64,000 nt of DNA from Bacteroidetes bacterium GWB2_32_14 (GCA_001768235.1 MENK01000035.1:2183-66182), one strand, 5' to 3'. Positions 29,892 to 39,924 are shown, numbered from the stretch's first letter. The notes: generated by a model not told the origin, from the letters alone. Program-made: numbers and translations.

Positions 29892-31583
29892 ATGAAATAC
29901 AGCATTATTGATTTTTTAACACTGGTAGGTGCTTTAGGGTTTTTCCTGTACGGGATGAAAGTAATGAGCGAAGCCCTGCAAAAGGTTGCCGGTGATAAAA
30001 TGAGAACAATACTGGCAAAAATGACTTCTAATCCGGTAAAAGGAGTATTAACCGGGGTGTTAATTACCGGTATTATTCAATCTTCATCAGCTACCACGGT
30101 AATGGTTGTAAGCTTTGTAAATGCCGGCCTTCTTAACCTTATTGAATCAATTGGTGTTATCATGGGGGCAAATATCGGAACAACAGTAACTGCCTGGCTC
30201 ATTTCATTATTAGGATTCAAGATAAATATCAGTATAATTTCTCTTCCCTTAATCGGTATAGGATTTCCATTGCTTTTTTCGAAAAAGAATAAACGCAGAT
30301 TCTGGGGCGAATTTATTATTGGTTTTGCAATGCTTTTTTTAGGATTAGATTTTTTAAAAGGTTCTGTTCCCGACATAAAAAGTCACCCCGAAATATTCTC
30401 GTTTTTAGCAAATTATACTTCACATGGAGTTTGGTCATTTTTACTTTTCTTAGGTATTGGTACCGTGTTAACGATGATTATTCAATCATCAAGTGCTACT
30501 ATGGCACTAACCCTTGTTATGTGTAATAATGGCTGGATTTCATTTGATATTGCTGCTGCAATGGTTTTGGGAGAAAATATTGGAACTACCATTACAGCAA
30601 ACCTCGCTGCTGCTGTTGCCAATGTTTCTGCAAAGCGGGCAGCCAGAGCTCACTTAATATTTAATTTGCTTGGTGTATTTTGGGTTTCGTTTTTCTTCCC
30701 TTTTTTCTTAAAATTAATCGCTGCATTTCTTATAAAATCAGGGGGGAATTCTCCCTTTGAAGACCCTCATGCCATTCCGGTCGCCTTGTCCATTTTTCAC
30801 ACCGGATTTAATATTACAAACACCTTGATTTTTATCTGGTTTACTAAATTTATTGCATTAATAGTTACCAAAATAGTACCCCAGGGAGAAGATACCGAAG
30901 AATACAGGTTGCAATATATTCAATCAGGTTTACTTTCAACATCAGAATTATCTATACATCAGGCTAAAAAAGAAATCCTCGTTTATGCAAAGCGGGTAGA
31001 GAAAATGTTTGGAATGGTTGAAGAAATGTTTAACGAAACGAATGAGAAGAAATTTTATAAACTCTATGATAAGATTGAAAAATATGAAGGAATAAGTGAT
31101 CGAATGGAGGTTGAAATTGCAAGTTACCTGACAAAAATTTCGGAAGGAGAATTAAGTCATTTAGGTTCGAAACGAATAAAAGCCCAGTTAACAATTGTTT
31201 CGGAGCTTGAAAGTGTTGCCGATTGTTGTTATAACCTTGCAAAAACGCTGCTTCGTAAAAAAGACGGTAAAATCTGGTTTGATCAAAACCTAAGGGAAAA
31301 TATTCAGAAAATGATGAGCCTCGTTTCTGAATCAATCCTTGAGATGCAAAAAAATCTCGATCACGGTTATACAAAGATCAATATCGAACATGCAAATGTA
31401 CTTGAAAGTAAGATTAACAATTATAGAGACCGTTTAAAAAAGGATCATTTACAGGGAATTGAAAAACAAGAATACAGTTATAAAACCGGGGTTATTTACA
31501 GCGATTTGTTCTCGGAATGTGAAAAATGTGCCGATTATGTAATCAATGTTTCGGAAGCTGTCGAAGAAATTAATAAAGACTAA
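29892..31583 (+). CDS. Na+/phosphate cotransporter with PhoU-like domain
   Basis: A 563-residue protein of the NptA/PNaS family. The two inverted repeats each carry the signature QSSSAT (residues 63-69 and 198-203), within about eight to nine membrane helices (residues 8-370). The C-terminal 190 residues are a helical PhoU-like domain. It imports phosphate with sodium. An ATG at 29847 would add 15 residues, but a promoter element lies between the two starts, so 29892 is chosen. Confidence 0.9.
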   Translation: MKYSIIDFLTLVGALGFFLYGMKVMSEALQKVAGDKMRTILAKMTSNPVKGVLTGVLITGIIQSSSATTVMVVSFVNAGLLNLIESIGVIMGANIGTTVTAWLISLLGFKINISIISLPLIGIGFPLLFSKKNKRRFWGEFIIGFAMLFLGLDFLKGSVPDIKSHPEIFSFLANYTSHGVWSFLLFLGIGTVLTMIIQSSSATMALTLVMCNNGWISFDIAAAMVLGENIGTTITANLAAAVANVSAKRAARAHLIFNLLGVFWVSFFFPFFLKLIAAFLIKSGGNSPFEDPHAIPVALSIFHTGFNITNTLIFIWFTKFIALIVTKIVPQGEDTEEYRLQYIQSGLLSTSELSIHQAKKEILVYAKRVEKMFGMVEEMFNETNEKKFYKLYDKIEKYEGISDRMEVEIASYLTKISEGELSHLGSKRIKAQLTIVSELESVADCCYNLAKTLLRKKDGKIWFDQNLRENIQKMMSLVSESILEMQKNLDHGYTKINIEHANVLESKINNYRDRLKKDHLQGIEKQEYSYKTGVIYSDLFSECEKCADYVINVSEAVEEINKD

Positions 31584-31590
31584 GAATAAC

Positions 31591-31611
31591 GGGGATTAAA
31601 ATTTAATCCCC
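31591..31611. terminator. Shared hairpin between convergent genes
   Basis: GGGGATTAAA and TTTAATCCCC are perfect complements about a single central base. The element overlaps the last codons and stop of the minus-strand PP2C gene and starts 7 bases after the plus-strand stop. There is no T-run on either side, so a terminator role is only probable. Confidence 0.45.
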
Positions 31612-33860
31612 ATTATCATCATATCGTCAAGCTGAGGCCTTGAACCCTGCCATGCCTCCATTGTTGATTCAAGTATTTCTTTTTGCCTGCTCATTGGTTT
31701 ATCTGATATTTTTAGCAATAACTCTCTAAAAGGCTTTTGCCTGAATTTTAGTCCTTCGGTTCCTCCAAACTGATCAATATAACCATCGGTAAATAAATAA
31801 AGAATATCATTTTGTTGAAGTAAAAACGCTTTGTCGGTAAAATCTTTGTCAACCTTAACAGCATGAATACCTATAGGCATTTTATCCGGTTTTAATTCAT
31901 GTATTTCGTTGTTCCTGATAATTAAAGCAGGATTATAAGCCCCGGCATACTGAAGATTTAATGTATCTCTGTCGATAATACACAATGCAATATCCATTCC
32001 GTCTTTTGATCCCAGTATTCCATATTCCTGATGAAGAGCATTAATAATATTCTCGCGCAATTGATTTAAAACCCGAGAAGCTTCAATCACTTCATTTTTA
32101 TTCACTATTTCGTTTAAGAAAGCCACTCCCAGCATACTCATAAATGCCCCGGGAACCCCATGCCCGGTACAATCAGAAACAGCTACAATAAGTTTATTGT
32201 TTTTTTCTGAAATCCAGTAAAAATCCCCGCTAACAATGTTCTTGGGTTTCATAAACACAAAATGTTCGGGAATTACCTTTTGCATAAATTTTTCCTGAGG
32301 CATCAATGCCGTTTGGATTCTTTTTGCATACTCGATACTGTCGGTAATAATTGTATTTTGTTGGGCAATTTGGTCGCGTTGTTTGGTGGCTAAATCCCGT
32401 TGTGCTTCTATTTCGTCACGTTGATTTTCAATTTCGGTTTTTTGCCGGGTCAGGATTTTATTTGTTTGTTTTTTGCGCTGAAGATTTTTAAAAATAATAT
32501 ACGCAAGCAACATCATAAAAAGAAATCCAAAAACAAAAACCCATGTAAATATTTTCTGCTTCTGCAAACGTGCTTTTTGTTCCAAATCTTTTTGCCTCTG
32601 CTCGTATTCTTTAATTCTTTGCTCTTTATCAAAGTTGTACTGCAACTCAAGTTCATTAATTTTCTGGTTGTTTAAACTGTCTTTCAGGTTGATATATAAT
32701 TTATAATAATTCAGTGCATGGGTTTTATTATTTTGTTTTTCGTAAAATCCGGAGAGCGCGAGATAACTTTCTTTAATCTCCTCTTTAGTGTTTTGATTTT
32801 GGGCAAAAACAAGGCTGTTTTTTAATTGTTTTTCCGCATCCGTCATTTTCCCTTCAAACAACGCAATCATTCCCAAATGTCTTAAAATGGACGATTTTTC
32901 GGTAACATCATTTAAAGAATCTTTAAGCTTATATGAACCAGAGAGATATTGTTTGGCTTTATCATATTCCCCCGACTGGAAATAAATTTTCCCTAATGTA
33001 CTCAATGAGTTTGCATATCCCTGCCAGTTTTTTGATTCTAAATTAATCTGTAAAACCTGTTCGCTAAATTCTATTGCTTTAATATTATCGCCCTTTTCAT
33101 AATAAATATCCCCTGTTTCTTTTAGGCAAAGGGTTACTCCTGTATTAACTCCTTGTTGAAATGCTATTTTCTGATAAATTTCCAGCGATTGGTTCACATA
33201 TGTAAGTGCTTTGGGATAATTTTTCATCATTCTGAATAAACGGGCAATATTTAATGCCGACCAGGCTATTCCTTCATCATTTTTAACTCCTTCGAAAAGT
33301 TCAATAGCATCCAAATGAAGGTTAATTGCTTTATCGTAATTTCCGTATAGCCTGAAAATACTCCCCAAATTTGTAAGTGTTCGTGCAATTTCAATGGTAT
33401 TATCGAGTTCCCGGTTTATAAGTAAGGCTTGTTCATACAAGTCAAGGGCTTCTTTATATTTACCCATTAACTGCAATGTATTTCCTATCCGGTTTAAAGA
33501 TGATGCTTCGCCTTCTTTTAGATTTCCTTCCCGACTATATTCCAGCGATTTATTAAAATGCAACAATGCATTTTCATAGTCGTTTTGTGAATAATATAAA
33601 AATCCCAGGGAGAACTCTGCTTTCTGAAGAAGTTCATAATTATTGGTTTTTTGAGATAATTCGAGAGCTTCGGTACTCTGTTTTAAAGAAATTTCAGGGT
33701 TAACATTCCTGTTTTGATCCGATAAATCAAGAAGTTTGAATACTCTTTCTTTGATACCATTTTTTGATACCCCGGTTAATAAAGTATCCTGCTGATTATT
33801 TGTTGAAAATGCCTGCCCTGACAAAAAAAGAAACAGGAGTAAAAGAAAAAATCTGTTCAT
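31596..33860 (-). CDS. TPR-repeat PP2C-type phosphatase (SpoIIE family sensor)
   Basis: A 754-residue protein: signal peptide (about 1-20), eight or so TPR repeats (about 40-400), a membrane helix (about 438-458), a Gln/Glu-rich coiled coil (about 460-505) and a C-terminal SpoIIE/PP2C phosphatase domain (about 515-754) with VSGDFYW and VSDCTGHGVPGAFMSMLG metal-binding motifs. It is inferred that periplasmic TPR sensing drives cytoplasmic Ser/Thr dephosphorylation, perhaps of an anti-sigma antagonist. No partner is encoded next to it. Confidence 0.88.
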   Translation of the reverse strand: MNRFFLLLLFLFLSGQAFSTNNQQDTLLTGVSKNGIKERVFKLLDLSDQNRNVNPEISLKQSTEALELSQKTNNYELLQKAEFSLGFLYYSQNDYENALLHFNKSLEYSREGNLKEGEASSLNRIGNTLQLMGKYKEALDLYEQALLINRELDNTIEIARTLTNLGSIFRLYGNYDKAINLHLDAIELFEGVKNDEGIAWSALNIARLFRMMKNYPKALTYVNQSLEIYQKIAFQQGVNTGVTLCLKETGDIYYEKGDNIKAIEFSEQVLQINLESKNWQGYANSLSTLGKIYFQSGEYDKAKQYLSGSYKLKDSLNDVTEKSSILRHLGMIALFEGKMTDAEKQLKNSLVFAQNQNTKEEIKESYLALSGFYEKQNNKTHALNYYKLYINLKDSLNNQKINELELQYNFDKEQRIKEYEQRQKDLEQKARLQKQKIFTWVFVFGFLFMMLLAYIIFKNLQRKKQTNKILTRQKTEIENQRDEIEAQRDLATKQRDQIAQQNTIITDSIEYAKRIQTALMPQEKFMQKVIPEHFVFMKPKNIVSGDFYWISEKNNKLIVAVSDCTGHGVPGAFMSMLGVAFLNEIVNKNEVIEASRVLNQLRENIINALHQEYGILGSKDGMDIALCIIDRDTLNLQYAGAYNPALIIRNNEIHELKPDKMPIGIHAVKVDKDFTDKAFLLQQNDILYLFTDGYIDQFGGTEGLKFRQKPFRELLLKISDKPMSRQKEILESTMEAWQGSRPQLDDMMIMGIKF

Positions 33861-33962
33861 GGATTTATTTTTTTATAAAAGTAAAATACTTTTAGTTACA
33901 TATCAATTTAAGGTTGAATATTTATTGGCTGTAATTTTCCAATAATTTATTTTACGAAAGAA

Positions 33963-35396
33963 TTATGGTTTTATTTCCTCTTTATGATAAACATCAAGGG
34001 CAACCAACATGGCAATAAAACCCCACACGGGGACAGAGGCCTTATCGGTATCGAGAAAATTATTCAGGAAGCCGTGTATAAAATAAGTTGATAAACCAAG
34101 CATAATATATAATGCCAGGTGTTTAATATCTTTCGAATTTGTTTGATGATAAACACGATATCCGGTATAAAATATCATAAATACAATAAACAATACCGAT
34201 AGGAGTCCATTAACCCCCGATTCTGCCAATGGCCCAAGATATTCACTGTGTGCATTTCCCAAATCTCCAAAATCGGTACTAATAATTGTCTTATCGTACG
34301 AAAACTGGAATGGTGCATATTGAAACATGTATGTTCCCGGGCCCCATCCCCAAAAAGGTTTTTCATGAAACATCCGCAAGGCACATTTCCACCTGTTTAA
34401 TCGTTCAAGGTTCGATGCGTCGGATGTAATATTTGTAATAGATTCAATATGTTCCGAAAACTTACCTGATGATTCTGACTCGTTCTTTTCGAGACTCCGA
34501 AGCAGAGATGTATAAGTCACAAACAATACACCAACAATTGCAATACCTGATAAAATGATGGTTCTAAAGCGAAGTTTAAGTTTAATAATAACCCATAATC
34601 CTATACCGGCAAACAAACTTAACCACGCTGCCCGTGTATATGAAAATACTATTGCAAGAATAAATACCAAAAACACGATTCCGGTAACGATGCTCTTTAG
34701 TAAATCGTTATTCTTTTTAACCAAAAAATAATATAAGGGGAATAAAAACATTACCAACATAGCTCCGTACGAAGTATGATCGCTAAAAAACGGCCACACT
34801 ACCCAGTTTGAAGCTCTCTGGTTGTTGAATCCATAGCCCGACAATCGATAATTGGTGTATGCTATAACCAGGATTAACCCGACAGCATAAAGCCAGATAA
34901 ACCGTTCAATATTTTTTTTGTCTTTAAACAGTTGCGTTGCCAAAAAATACATTCCTGCAACAAACCAAAGCCGGGAAAGAAAGAACTTGAACGAAACAAC
35001 CGGCATGGTACTGGTCAGGCTTGTCAAAAAAATCCAGAAAAGATTTATATAAATTGCTATACTAACAGGATGCAAAAGAATTTTCCTGTCGAATTTTCCA
35101 TCAAGAAGAAGTTTGAAAATAAACAGAATTAAAATTCCAAAAAGCAGAGGTTCGGTGGGTAAAGAAAGGTTAACAGGAATTCCGGGGATAAAATCCCTGA
35201 GTTGTATTGAAAGCGGGGTAAAAAATACTACCGCGAGTAAAATCTTATCAAGAGCAATAAATGATGCAAAAATAAACAGCAGAATTACCGGCAAAAAAGC
35301 AATATAATAAATATCATGAACAATAAAACCAATGTTTATTGCTATAAAGAGCAGGGAAATTAAATAAAAACAGACTTTGTTTTTAGTCGTAAGCAA
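33963..35396 (-). CDS. O-antigen ligase/polymerase-like membrane protein
   Basis: A 477-residue protein with about 11-12 membrane helices and a large loop (about residues 300-375) ending in WGWGPGTYMFQ and an HSEYLGPLAESG block, the pattern of Wzy/WaaL (O-antigen ligase) proteins. It would join or polymerise surface glycan repeat units at the periplasmic face. No ATG is available; the start is probably TTG at 35394-35396. It lies 11 bases after the Wzz-like gene, so the pair probably works together. Confidence 0.8.
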   Translation of the reverse strand: MLTTKNKVCFYLISLLFIAINIGFIVHDIYYIAFLPVILLFIFASFIALDKILLAVVFFTPLSIQLRDFIPGIPVNLSLPTEPLLFGILILFIFKLLLDGKFDRKILLHPVSIAIYINLFWIFLTSLTSTMPVVSFKFFLSRLWFVAGMYFLATQLFKDKKNIERFIWLYAVGLILVIAYTNYRLSGYGFNNQRASNWVVWPFFSDHTSYGAMLVMFLFPLYYFLVKKNNDLLKSIVTGIVFLVFILAIVFSYTRAAWLSLFAGIGLWVIIKLKLRFRTIILSGIAIVGVLFVTYTSLLRSLEKNESESSGKFSEHIESITNITSDASNLERLNRWKCALRMFHEKPFWGWGPGTYMFQYAPFQFSYDKTIISTDFGDLGNAHSEYLGPLAESGVNGLLSVLFIVFMIFYTGYRVYHQTNSKDIKHLALYIMLGLSTYFIHGFLNNFLDTDKASVPVWGFIAMLVALDVYHKEEIKP

Positions 35397-35407
35397 AGCC
35401 GGATAAT

Positions 35408-36292
35408 TTAAGATTTAAAAAGATCTTTGTACCGTTCAAAAAACAGCATAAGCAATACTGCAAAAACAAATGCCGATAGTGTTGATACAGCGCAAATAAC
35501 CCAACGAACAGGATACGATTTCTTCTCGGCGGCATAAGCATTTGCAACAATAAATTTTCTTGGTAAATCCTGGGTTGCATTCACTTCGGCCTCAACCAGT
35601 TTCGATTTCATCTCGCTTAATCGTTTATTCTCATTCACGAGTTGTTCTGTTAATGAGATGTATCGGGGATCTGTTTTGGAGATGTTTTTAACAGATTCTT
35701 CAATTTGATTTATTTCGGATTTCAGTTTATTGTACTGGTTTTCAACCATCGTATAAATCTCGGCAGCAACATTTTGTTGCATTTTATTTAAACTCGAGTC
35801 AAGCAGCGAAGCTATTTCATTCGCAATGTTTGCAGCCATTTGCGCATCGGTATCCATAACTTCAATCTGAATAGCCATGTATTCTGTTCGCCTGAAACGA
35901 ATATTTTTCGAAAATTCATCGTGCAATTTTGTCATTGGATAACTTCCTTTTGAATCAATTTTATAATGATTTAAAAGGTCAAACTTATCAATGATTTTAA
36001 ATCGAATTTCTTCGGAATATAGGGTTTGAATTAATTGCTCTGTTGCTTCCTCATCACCAAAATTCATGATATGATCATCCGGATCAATCAACTCGCTTGT
36101 ACTTAATGCGTGAGATGCGGAAACCTGGGTTTTTGGAAACAGAATAACCGACGATTTGAATTTGGGAGTAATCATATACGAAACTACTACCGAAGCAATA
36201 GCAGCAATCAATGTAACTGCTATAATTGGCCATTTGTGTTTAAAAATAAACCGGATGATATCCATAGAATTAAAATTATAATTTTGCTGCAT
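35408..36292 (-). CDS. Wzz-type polysaccharide chain-length regulator
   Basis: A 294-residue protein with two membrane helices (about 22-43 and 263-285) flanking a mainly helical periplasmic domain with coiled coils, the layout of Wzz/polysaccharide co-polymerases. The N-terminal block FIFKHKWPIIAVTLIAAIAS and the TPKFKSSVILFPKT motif after it are typical. There is no cytoplasmic tyrosine kinase domain. An internal ATG at 36265 (MDIIRF) is an alternative start. It is upstream of, and coupled with, the O-antigen ligase-like gene. Confidence 0.85.
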   Translation of the reverse strand: MQQNYNFNSMDIIRFIFKHKWPIIAVTLIAAIASVVVSYMITPKFKSSVILFPKTQVSASHALSTSELIDPDDHIMNFGDEEATEQLIQTLYSEEIRFKIIDKFDLLNHYKIDSKGSYPMTKLHDEFSKNIRFRRTEYMAIQIEVMDTDAQMAANIANEIASLLDSSLNKMQQNVAAEIYTMVENQYNKLKSEINQIEESVKNISKTDPRYISLTEQLVNENKRLSEMKSKLVEAEVNATQDLPRKFIVANAYAAEKKSYPVRWVICAVSTLSAFVFAVLLMLFFERYKDLFKS

Positions 36293-36359
36293 GATACCTT
36301 TTTTTTCTTAATGCCATAGAAAATTTTAAACTTTAAAGGCATTCTGAGAATACCCTGTT

Positions 36360-36770
36360 TTAAATCTCTTCTATTTCAATATATTTTTTTCTGCCAAAAG
36401 TCAAATAATACAAATAAACCAAACTCAGGGGCAAAACAACATACAATACTTCAACCAGTTCGATTTTGAAAACAACCCTGGCTATAAAATAAATAATAAC
36501 AACAATGTACAAGACTGGCATTAACCAGCGGTTTGCTTTAAATCCACGAATTTCAATGGTTTTTGATTTCTCTTCTTTTAACTCTGTTTCCAGCACGGGA
36601 CTACTACACCAGTCAACCTTTAATACTATTTCGTGTTTCCCCGGTTCAAGTTCAAGTTCTTTTATCTCTCCGTTTGAAATGGTATCTTTTTTTTCGCCAT
36701 CAATAAAAATATTGAATTTACGGGCTCGATTAGCCCATTCTTTTTTGCGTGAAAGAATAATTTTTGCCAT
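36360..36770 (-). CDS. Small membrane protein with N-terminal PEGA-like beta domain
   Basis: A 136-residue protein of unknown function. Residues 1-75 look like a PEGA-type beta-sandwich (FIDGEKKDTISNGE, then LELEPGKHEIVLKVDW), followed by two hydrophobic helices (about 82-101 and 107-126) and a charged end. It starts three bases after the tyrS stop on the same strand and so probably shares its transcript. The family name is not certain. Confidence 0.65.
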   Translation of the reverse strand: MAKIILSRKKEWANRARKFNIFIDGEKKDTISNGEIKELELEPGKHEIVLKVDWCSSPVLETELKEEKSKTIEIRGFKANRWLMPVLYIVVIIYFIARVVFKIELVEVLYVVLPLSLVYLYYLTFGRKKYIEIEEI

Positions 36771-36773
36771 TGT

Positions 36774-38066
36774 TTATTTTGCTTTTATTAAATAATAGTT
36801 CTTTTTTCCTTTTTGTACAAGAATATATTTGTTGTTTAGTAAACGGTCATTACCAACGGTTATTTCTTCGCTTTCGATTTTTTCCTTATTCATACTTACC
36901 CCGCCACCCTGTATCGTTCTGCGAAGTTCTCCTTTCGAAGGAAAAACCTGTGTTTCAAGAGCCAGTAAATCCAACACATTAATTCCGGATTCGATTTTTG
37001 ATTTATCTATTTCGAACATCGGGACACCTTCGAATACCGACAAAAATGTTTTTTCATCGAGATTTTGTAATTCTTCTGTTGTTGATTTGCCAAAAAGAAT
37101 ATTCGAAGCTACAACAGCAGTATTGTAATCAGCTTCGGAGTGAACCATAATCGTTAGTTCCTTAGCCAGGCGTTGTTGCAACGATCTCAGGTGTGGTGCT
37201 TCACGATGTTTTTCAATCAAACCTGCAATTTCTTCTTTAGAAAGCATGGTAAAGATCCTGATGTATTTTTCTGCATCCTCATCGGACACATTTAGCCAAA
37301 ATTGGAAAAACTTATACGGAGATGTTAATTCCGGATCGAGCCATACATTTCCTTCTTCTGTTTTTCCAAACTTATTCCCATCAGCTTTGGTAATAAGAGG
37401 ACAAGTAAGCGCGAAAGCTTCACCCCCGGTTTTTCTGCGAATTAATTCTGTTCCGGTGGTAATATTTCCCCACTGATCGGATCCTCCCATTTGCAATTTG
37501 CAGTTCTTTGTTTTGTACAAATGATAAAAATCGGTACCCTGAACCAGCTGATACGAAAATTCGGTAAACGACATTCCTGTACCAGATTCGTCACCAATTC
37601 GTTTTTTAACAGAATCTTTAGCCATCATGTAATTTACAGTAATATGCTTTCCAATATCACGAATAAACTCAAGAAAAGAATAGTCTTTCATCCAGTCGTA
37701 ATTATTTACCATTTCGGCACCGTTTGGTAAATTCGAGTTAAAGTCCAGAAGTTTCTCGAGTTGTTTTTTCAAGCAATCCTGATTATAACGTAAAGTGGTT
37801 TCGTCAAGCAGGTTTCGTTCCTGGGATTTTCCCGAAGGATCGCCAATCATACCCGTTGCACCACCGACTAAAACCAATGGTTTATGACCCGCAGCCTGGA
37901 AATGCTTTAACATCATTACACTTACTAAATGTCCAATATGTAATGAATTGGCTGTCGGGTCAATTCCAACATATGCCGCGGTCATTTCTTTTTTTAACTG
38001 TTCTTCTGTTCCGGGCATGATATCGTGCAACATGCCTCTCCACTTTAACTCTTCAACAAAATTCAT
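36774..38066 (-). CDS. tyrS: Tyrosyl-tRNA synthetase
   Basis: A 430-residue class I synthetase. HIGH is at residues 43-46 ([10 protein letters not shown]). The tyrosine-binding YQLVQGTDF and [10 protein letters not shown] blocks follow, and KFGKT near residue 233 takes the place of KMSKS. The C-terminal S4-like RNA-binding domain (about 365-430) is present. Length is normal. No T-box is expected or seen. Confidence 0.97.
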   Translation of the reverse strand: MNFVEELKWRGMLHDIMPGTEEQLKKEMTAAYVGIDPTANSLHIGHLVSVMMLKHFQAAGHKPLVLVGGATGMIGDPSGKSQERNLLDETTLRYNQDCLKKQLEKLLDFNSNLPNGAEMVNNYDWMKDYSFLEFIRDIGKHITVNYMMAKDSVKKRIGDESGTGMSFTEFSYQLVQGTDFYHLYKTKNCKLQMGGSDQWGNITTGTELIRRKTGGEAFALTCPLITKADGNKFGKTEEGNVWLDPELTSPYKFFQFWLNVSDEDAEKYIRIFTMLSKEEIAGLIEKHREAPHLRSLQQRLAKELTIMVHSEADYNTAVVASNILFGKSTTEELQNLDEKTFLSVFEGVPMFEIDKSKIESGINVLDLLALETQVFPSKGELRRTIQGGGVSMNKEKIESEEITVGNDRLLNNKYILVQKGKKNYYLIKAK

Positions 38067-38124
38067 ATTATCAATTAATTTTTATCTGCTTAAATTAACA
38101 ATTGCCTAAATTTTAAAGTGTCTA

Positions 38125-38158
38125 AAGTGCCTAAAAATAATTTCAAATTTAGGCACTT
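38125..38158 (-). terminator. Hairpin terminator after the methionine gamma-lyase-like gene
   Basis: AAGTGCCTAAA pairs perfectly with TTTAGGCACTT (11 bases, 12-base loop). A partial third copy of the GCCTAAA word lies at 38104-38110. The gap 38067-38190 thus holds a small family of related words typical of Bacteroidota intergenic DNA. Confidence 0.6.
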
Positions 38159-38190
38159 AAAACTTTAGTTCACTTTAAGTATTTCTATAA

Positions 38191-39372
38191 TTATATTTTT
38201 GCTAACGCATGATCTAAGTCGGCAATAATATCTTCAACGTTTTCGATACCTACCGCATAACGAATTAATCCGTCTGTAATATCAGCCTGTAATCTTGCTT
38301 CTTTTGGCAAACCTGCATGTGTCATAGAAGCGGGATGCTGAATTAATGATTCAACACCACCTAACGAAACTGCCAGTAAAGCTAAATGAACATTATTCAT
38401 TAAAGTTACACCGGCGTCGTAACCTCCTTTAAGTTCAAAGCTTATCATTGCTCCCGGGCCTTTCATTTGTTCTTTTGCTAACTGATATTGTTGGAATGAT
38501 TTTAATCCCGGGTATTTTACCCAGGCTACTTTTGGATGTTTTTCGAGATATTCGGCAACTTTCATTGAATTTTCCTGGGCACGGTCAATTCGTAAACTCA
38601 ATGTTTTAACACCCCGTATTACCATATATGCCTGATGTGGATCCATGTTTCCACCCATGTAAACCATGGTCTTGCGAAGTTTCTGATAAATTGCAGTATC
38701 TTTAGCAACCAACGCTCCACCAACAATATCGGCATGTCCGTTAATAAATTTGGTTAATGAATGTAAAGCTACATCAGCACCTAAATCTAAAGGTTTTTGT
38801 AAATAAGGGCTACAAAACGTATTGTCAACAACAACAATAATTCCATGTTTATGTGCAATTTCAGAAGCTTTCTTAATATCTGTTAATGCAATTGTAGGAT
38901 TTGCCGGAGTTTCAAGGTATAACAATTTTGTATTCGGGCGAATAGCATCTTCAATCTCTTTTAAATTGGATGAATCAACAAAGGTTGACTGAACACCAAA
39001 TTTTGCAAAATGACTTTCTAATACACCACGACTTGGCCCGTAAACCGCACTTGTACATACAATGTGTTCGCCCTGTCCTAAAAAAGCCATGTAAACGGTG
39101 GTTACAGCTGCCATACCTGATGATAAGGCAATTCCTCCGCAGCCGTTTTCAAGCTCGGCCAATTTATTTTCTAAAGCTTCTATTGTCGGATTTCCTATAC
39201 GGGTATAAATAAATCCTTTTTCTTTACCTGCAAATAAATCTGCCCCATGTTGAGCATTGCGAAAAGCAAATGTTGATGTTTGGTATATTGGTGTTACAGC
39301 ACTCCCAAATTCGTCGTGAAAATCGCCTGCATGAATTAATTTTGAATTGAATCCTAAGTTTTTTGTGTCCAT
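38191..39372 (-). CDS. PLP enzyme of the methionine gamma-lyase / cystathionine gamma-synthase family
   Basis: A 393-residue cys/met-metabolism PLP enzyme. The Schiff-base Lys is K208 in HSLTKFINGHADIVGG, and YTRIGNPT (56-63) supplies phosphate ligands. Y111 in SAVYGPSRG stacks on PLP. Methionine gamma-lyases usually have Cys two residues after this Tyr (YGC); here it is Pro (YGP), so lyase activity on methionine is uncertain. It could equally be a cystathionine or O-acetylhomoserine enzyme. It is the only gene in its unit. Confidence 0.85.
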   Translation of the reverse strand: MDTKNLGFNSKLIHAGDFHDEFGSAVTPIYQTSTFAFRNAQHGADLFAGKEKGFIYTRIGNPTIEALENKLAELENGCGGIALSSGMAAVTTVYMAFLGQGEHIVCTSAVYGPSRGVLESHFAKFGVQSTFVDSSNLKEIEDAIRPNTKLLYLETPANPTIALTDIKKASEIAHKHGIIVVVDNTFCSPYLQKPLDLGADVALHSLTKFINGHADIVGGALVAKDTAIYQKLRKTMVYMGGNMDPHQAYMVIRGVKTLSLRIDRAQENSMKVAEYLEKHPKVAWVKYPGLKSFQQYQLAKEQMKGPGAMISFELKGGYDAGVTLMNNVHLALLAVSLGGVESLIQHPASMTHAGLPKEARLQADITDGLIRYAVGIENVEDIIADLDHALAKI

Positions 39373-39384
39373 GTTGTTAATTTA

Positions 39385-39924
39385 TTATTGATTATTTACT
39401 TGTTTTTCTTTCTTTTGTTTCAAGTCTATTTTTTCCCGAATCTTTTCAAATTTTAAATAAGGAAAAATTACCGGGGCAAACCCAGACAATGGTTTATATA
39501 AAAATGATTCTTGTTTTGTTTCTTCAGACATGAAATTATATTTATTGTTCATTTTATTAAACAATACCAATACAATGCTTATAATAAAAGCCATTTTAAC
39601 AATCGAGAATAAAACACCCAAAATACGATTTATCGTACCTAAAGTGCCTTCTTCGATTAGTTTGTTAAAATAGCGGGCTGTAAGCTGAATTACAATAACA
39701 ATAATCACAAATGTAATAGCAAAAGCTATAACAGGCAGGTATTGATTTGAATAATCGAATTTTTCGGTAATAAAATCAGCGGTAAAATCAGAAAAATATA
39801 TAGCCCCTAAAATTCCTAAGAGTAAAGCTGCCAATGTTGCCAATTGAATAATAAAGCCTTTCGTAAATCCCCTGTATATACTCCACAAAAACAAAATACC
39901 AAAAATAATATCCAGCGTATTCAT
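39385..39924 (-). CDS. CvpA-family inner-membrane protein
   Basis: A 179-residue protein with four membrane helices and the CvpA pattern: DIIFGILFLWSIYRGFTKGFI at the start, a RYFNKLIEEGTLGTINRILG loop and a fourth helix with PF02674-type spacing. CvpA proteins affect membrane stress and colicin V production in E. coli; the exact role is unknown. A TTG three codons upstream is possible, but the ATG at 39922-39924 is preferred. It precedes the gamma-lyase-like gene by 12 bases. Confidence 0.85.
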   Translation of the reverse strand: MNTLDIIFGILFLWSIYRGFTKGFIIQLATLAALLLGILGAIYFSDFTADFITEKFDYSNQYLPVIAFAITFVIIVIVIQLTARYFNKLIEEGTLGTINRILGVLFSIVKMAFIISIVLVLFNKMNNKYNFMSEETKQESFLYKPLSGFAPVIFPYLKFEKIREKIDLKQKKEKQVNNQ

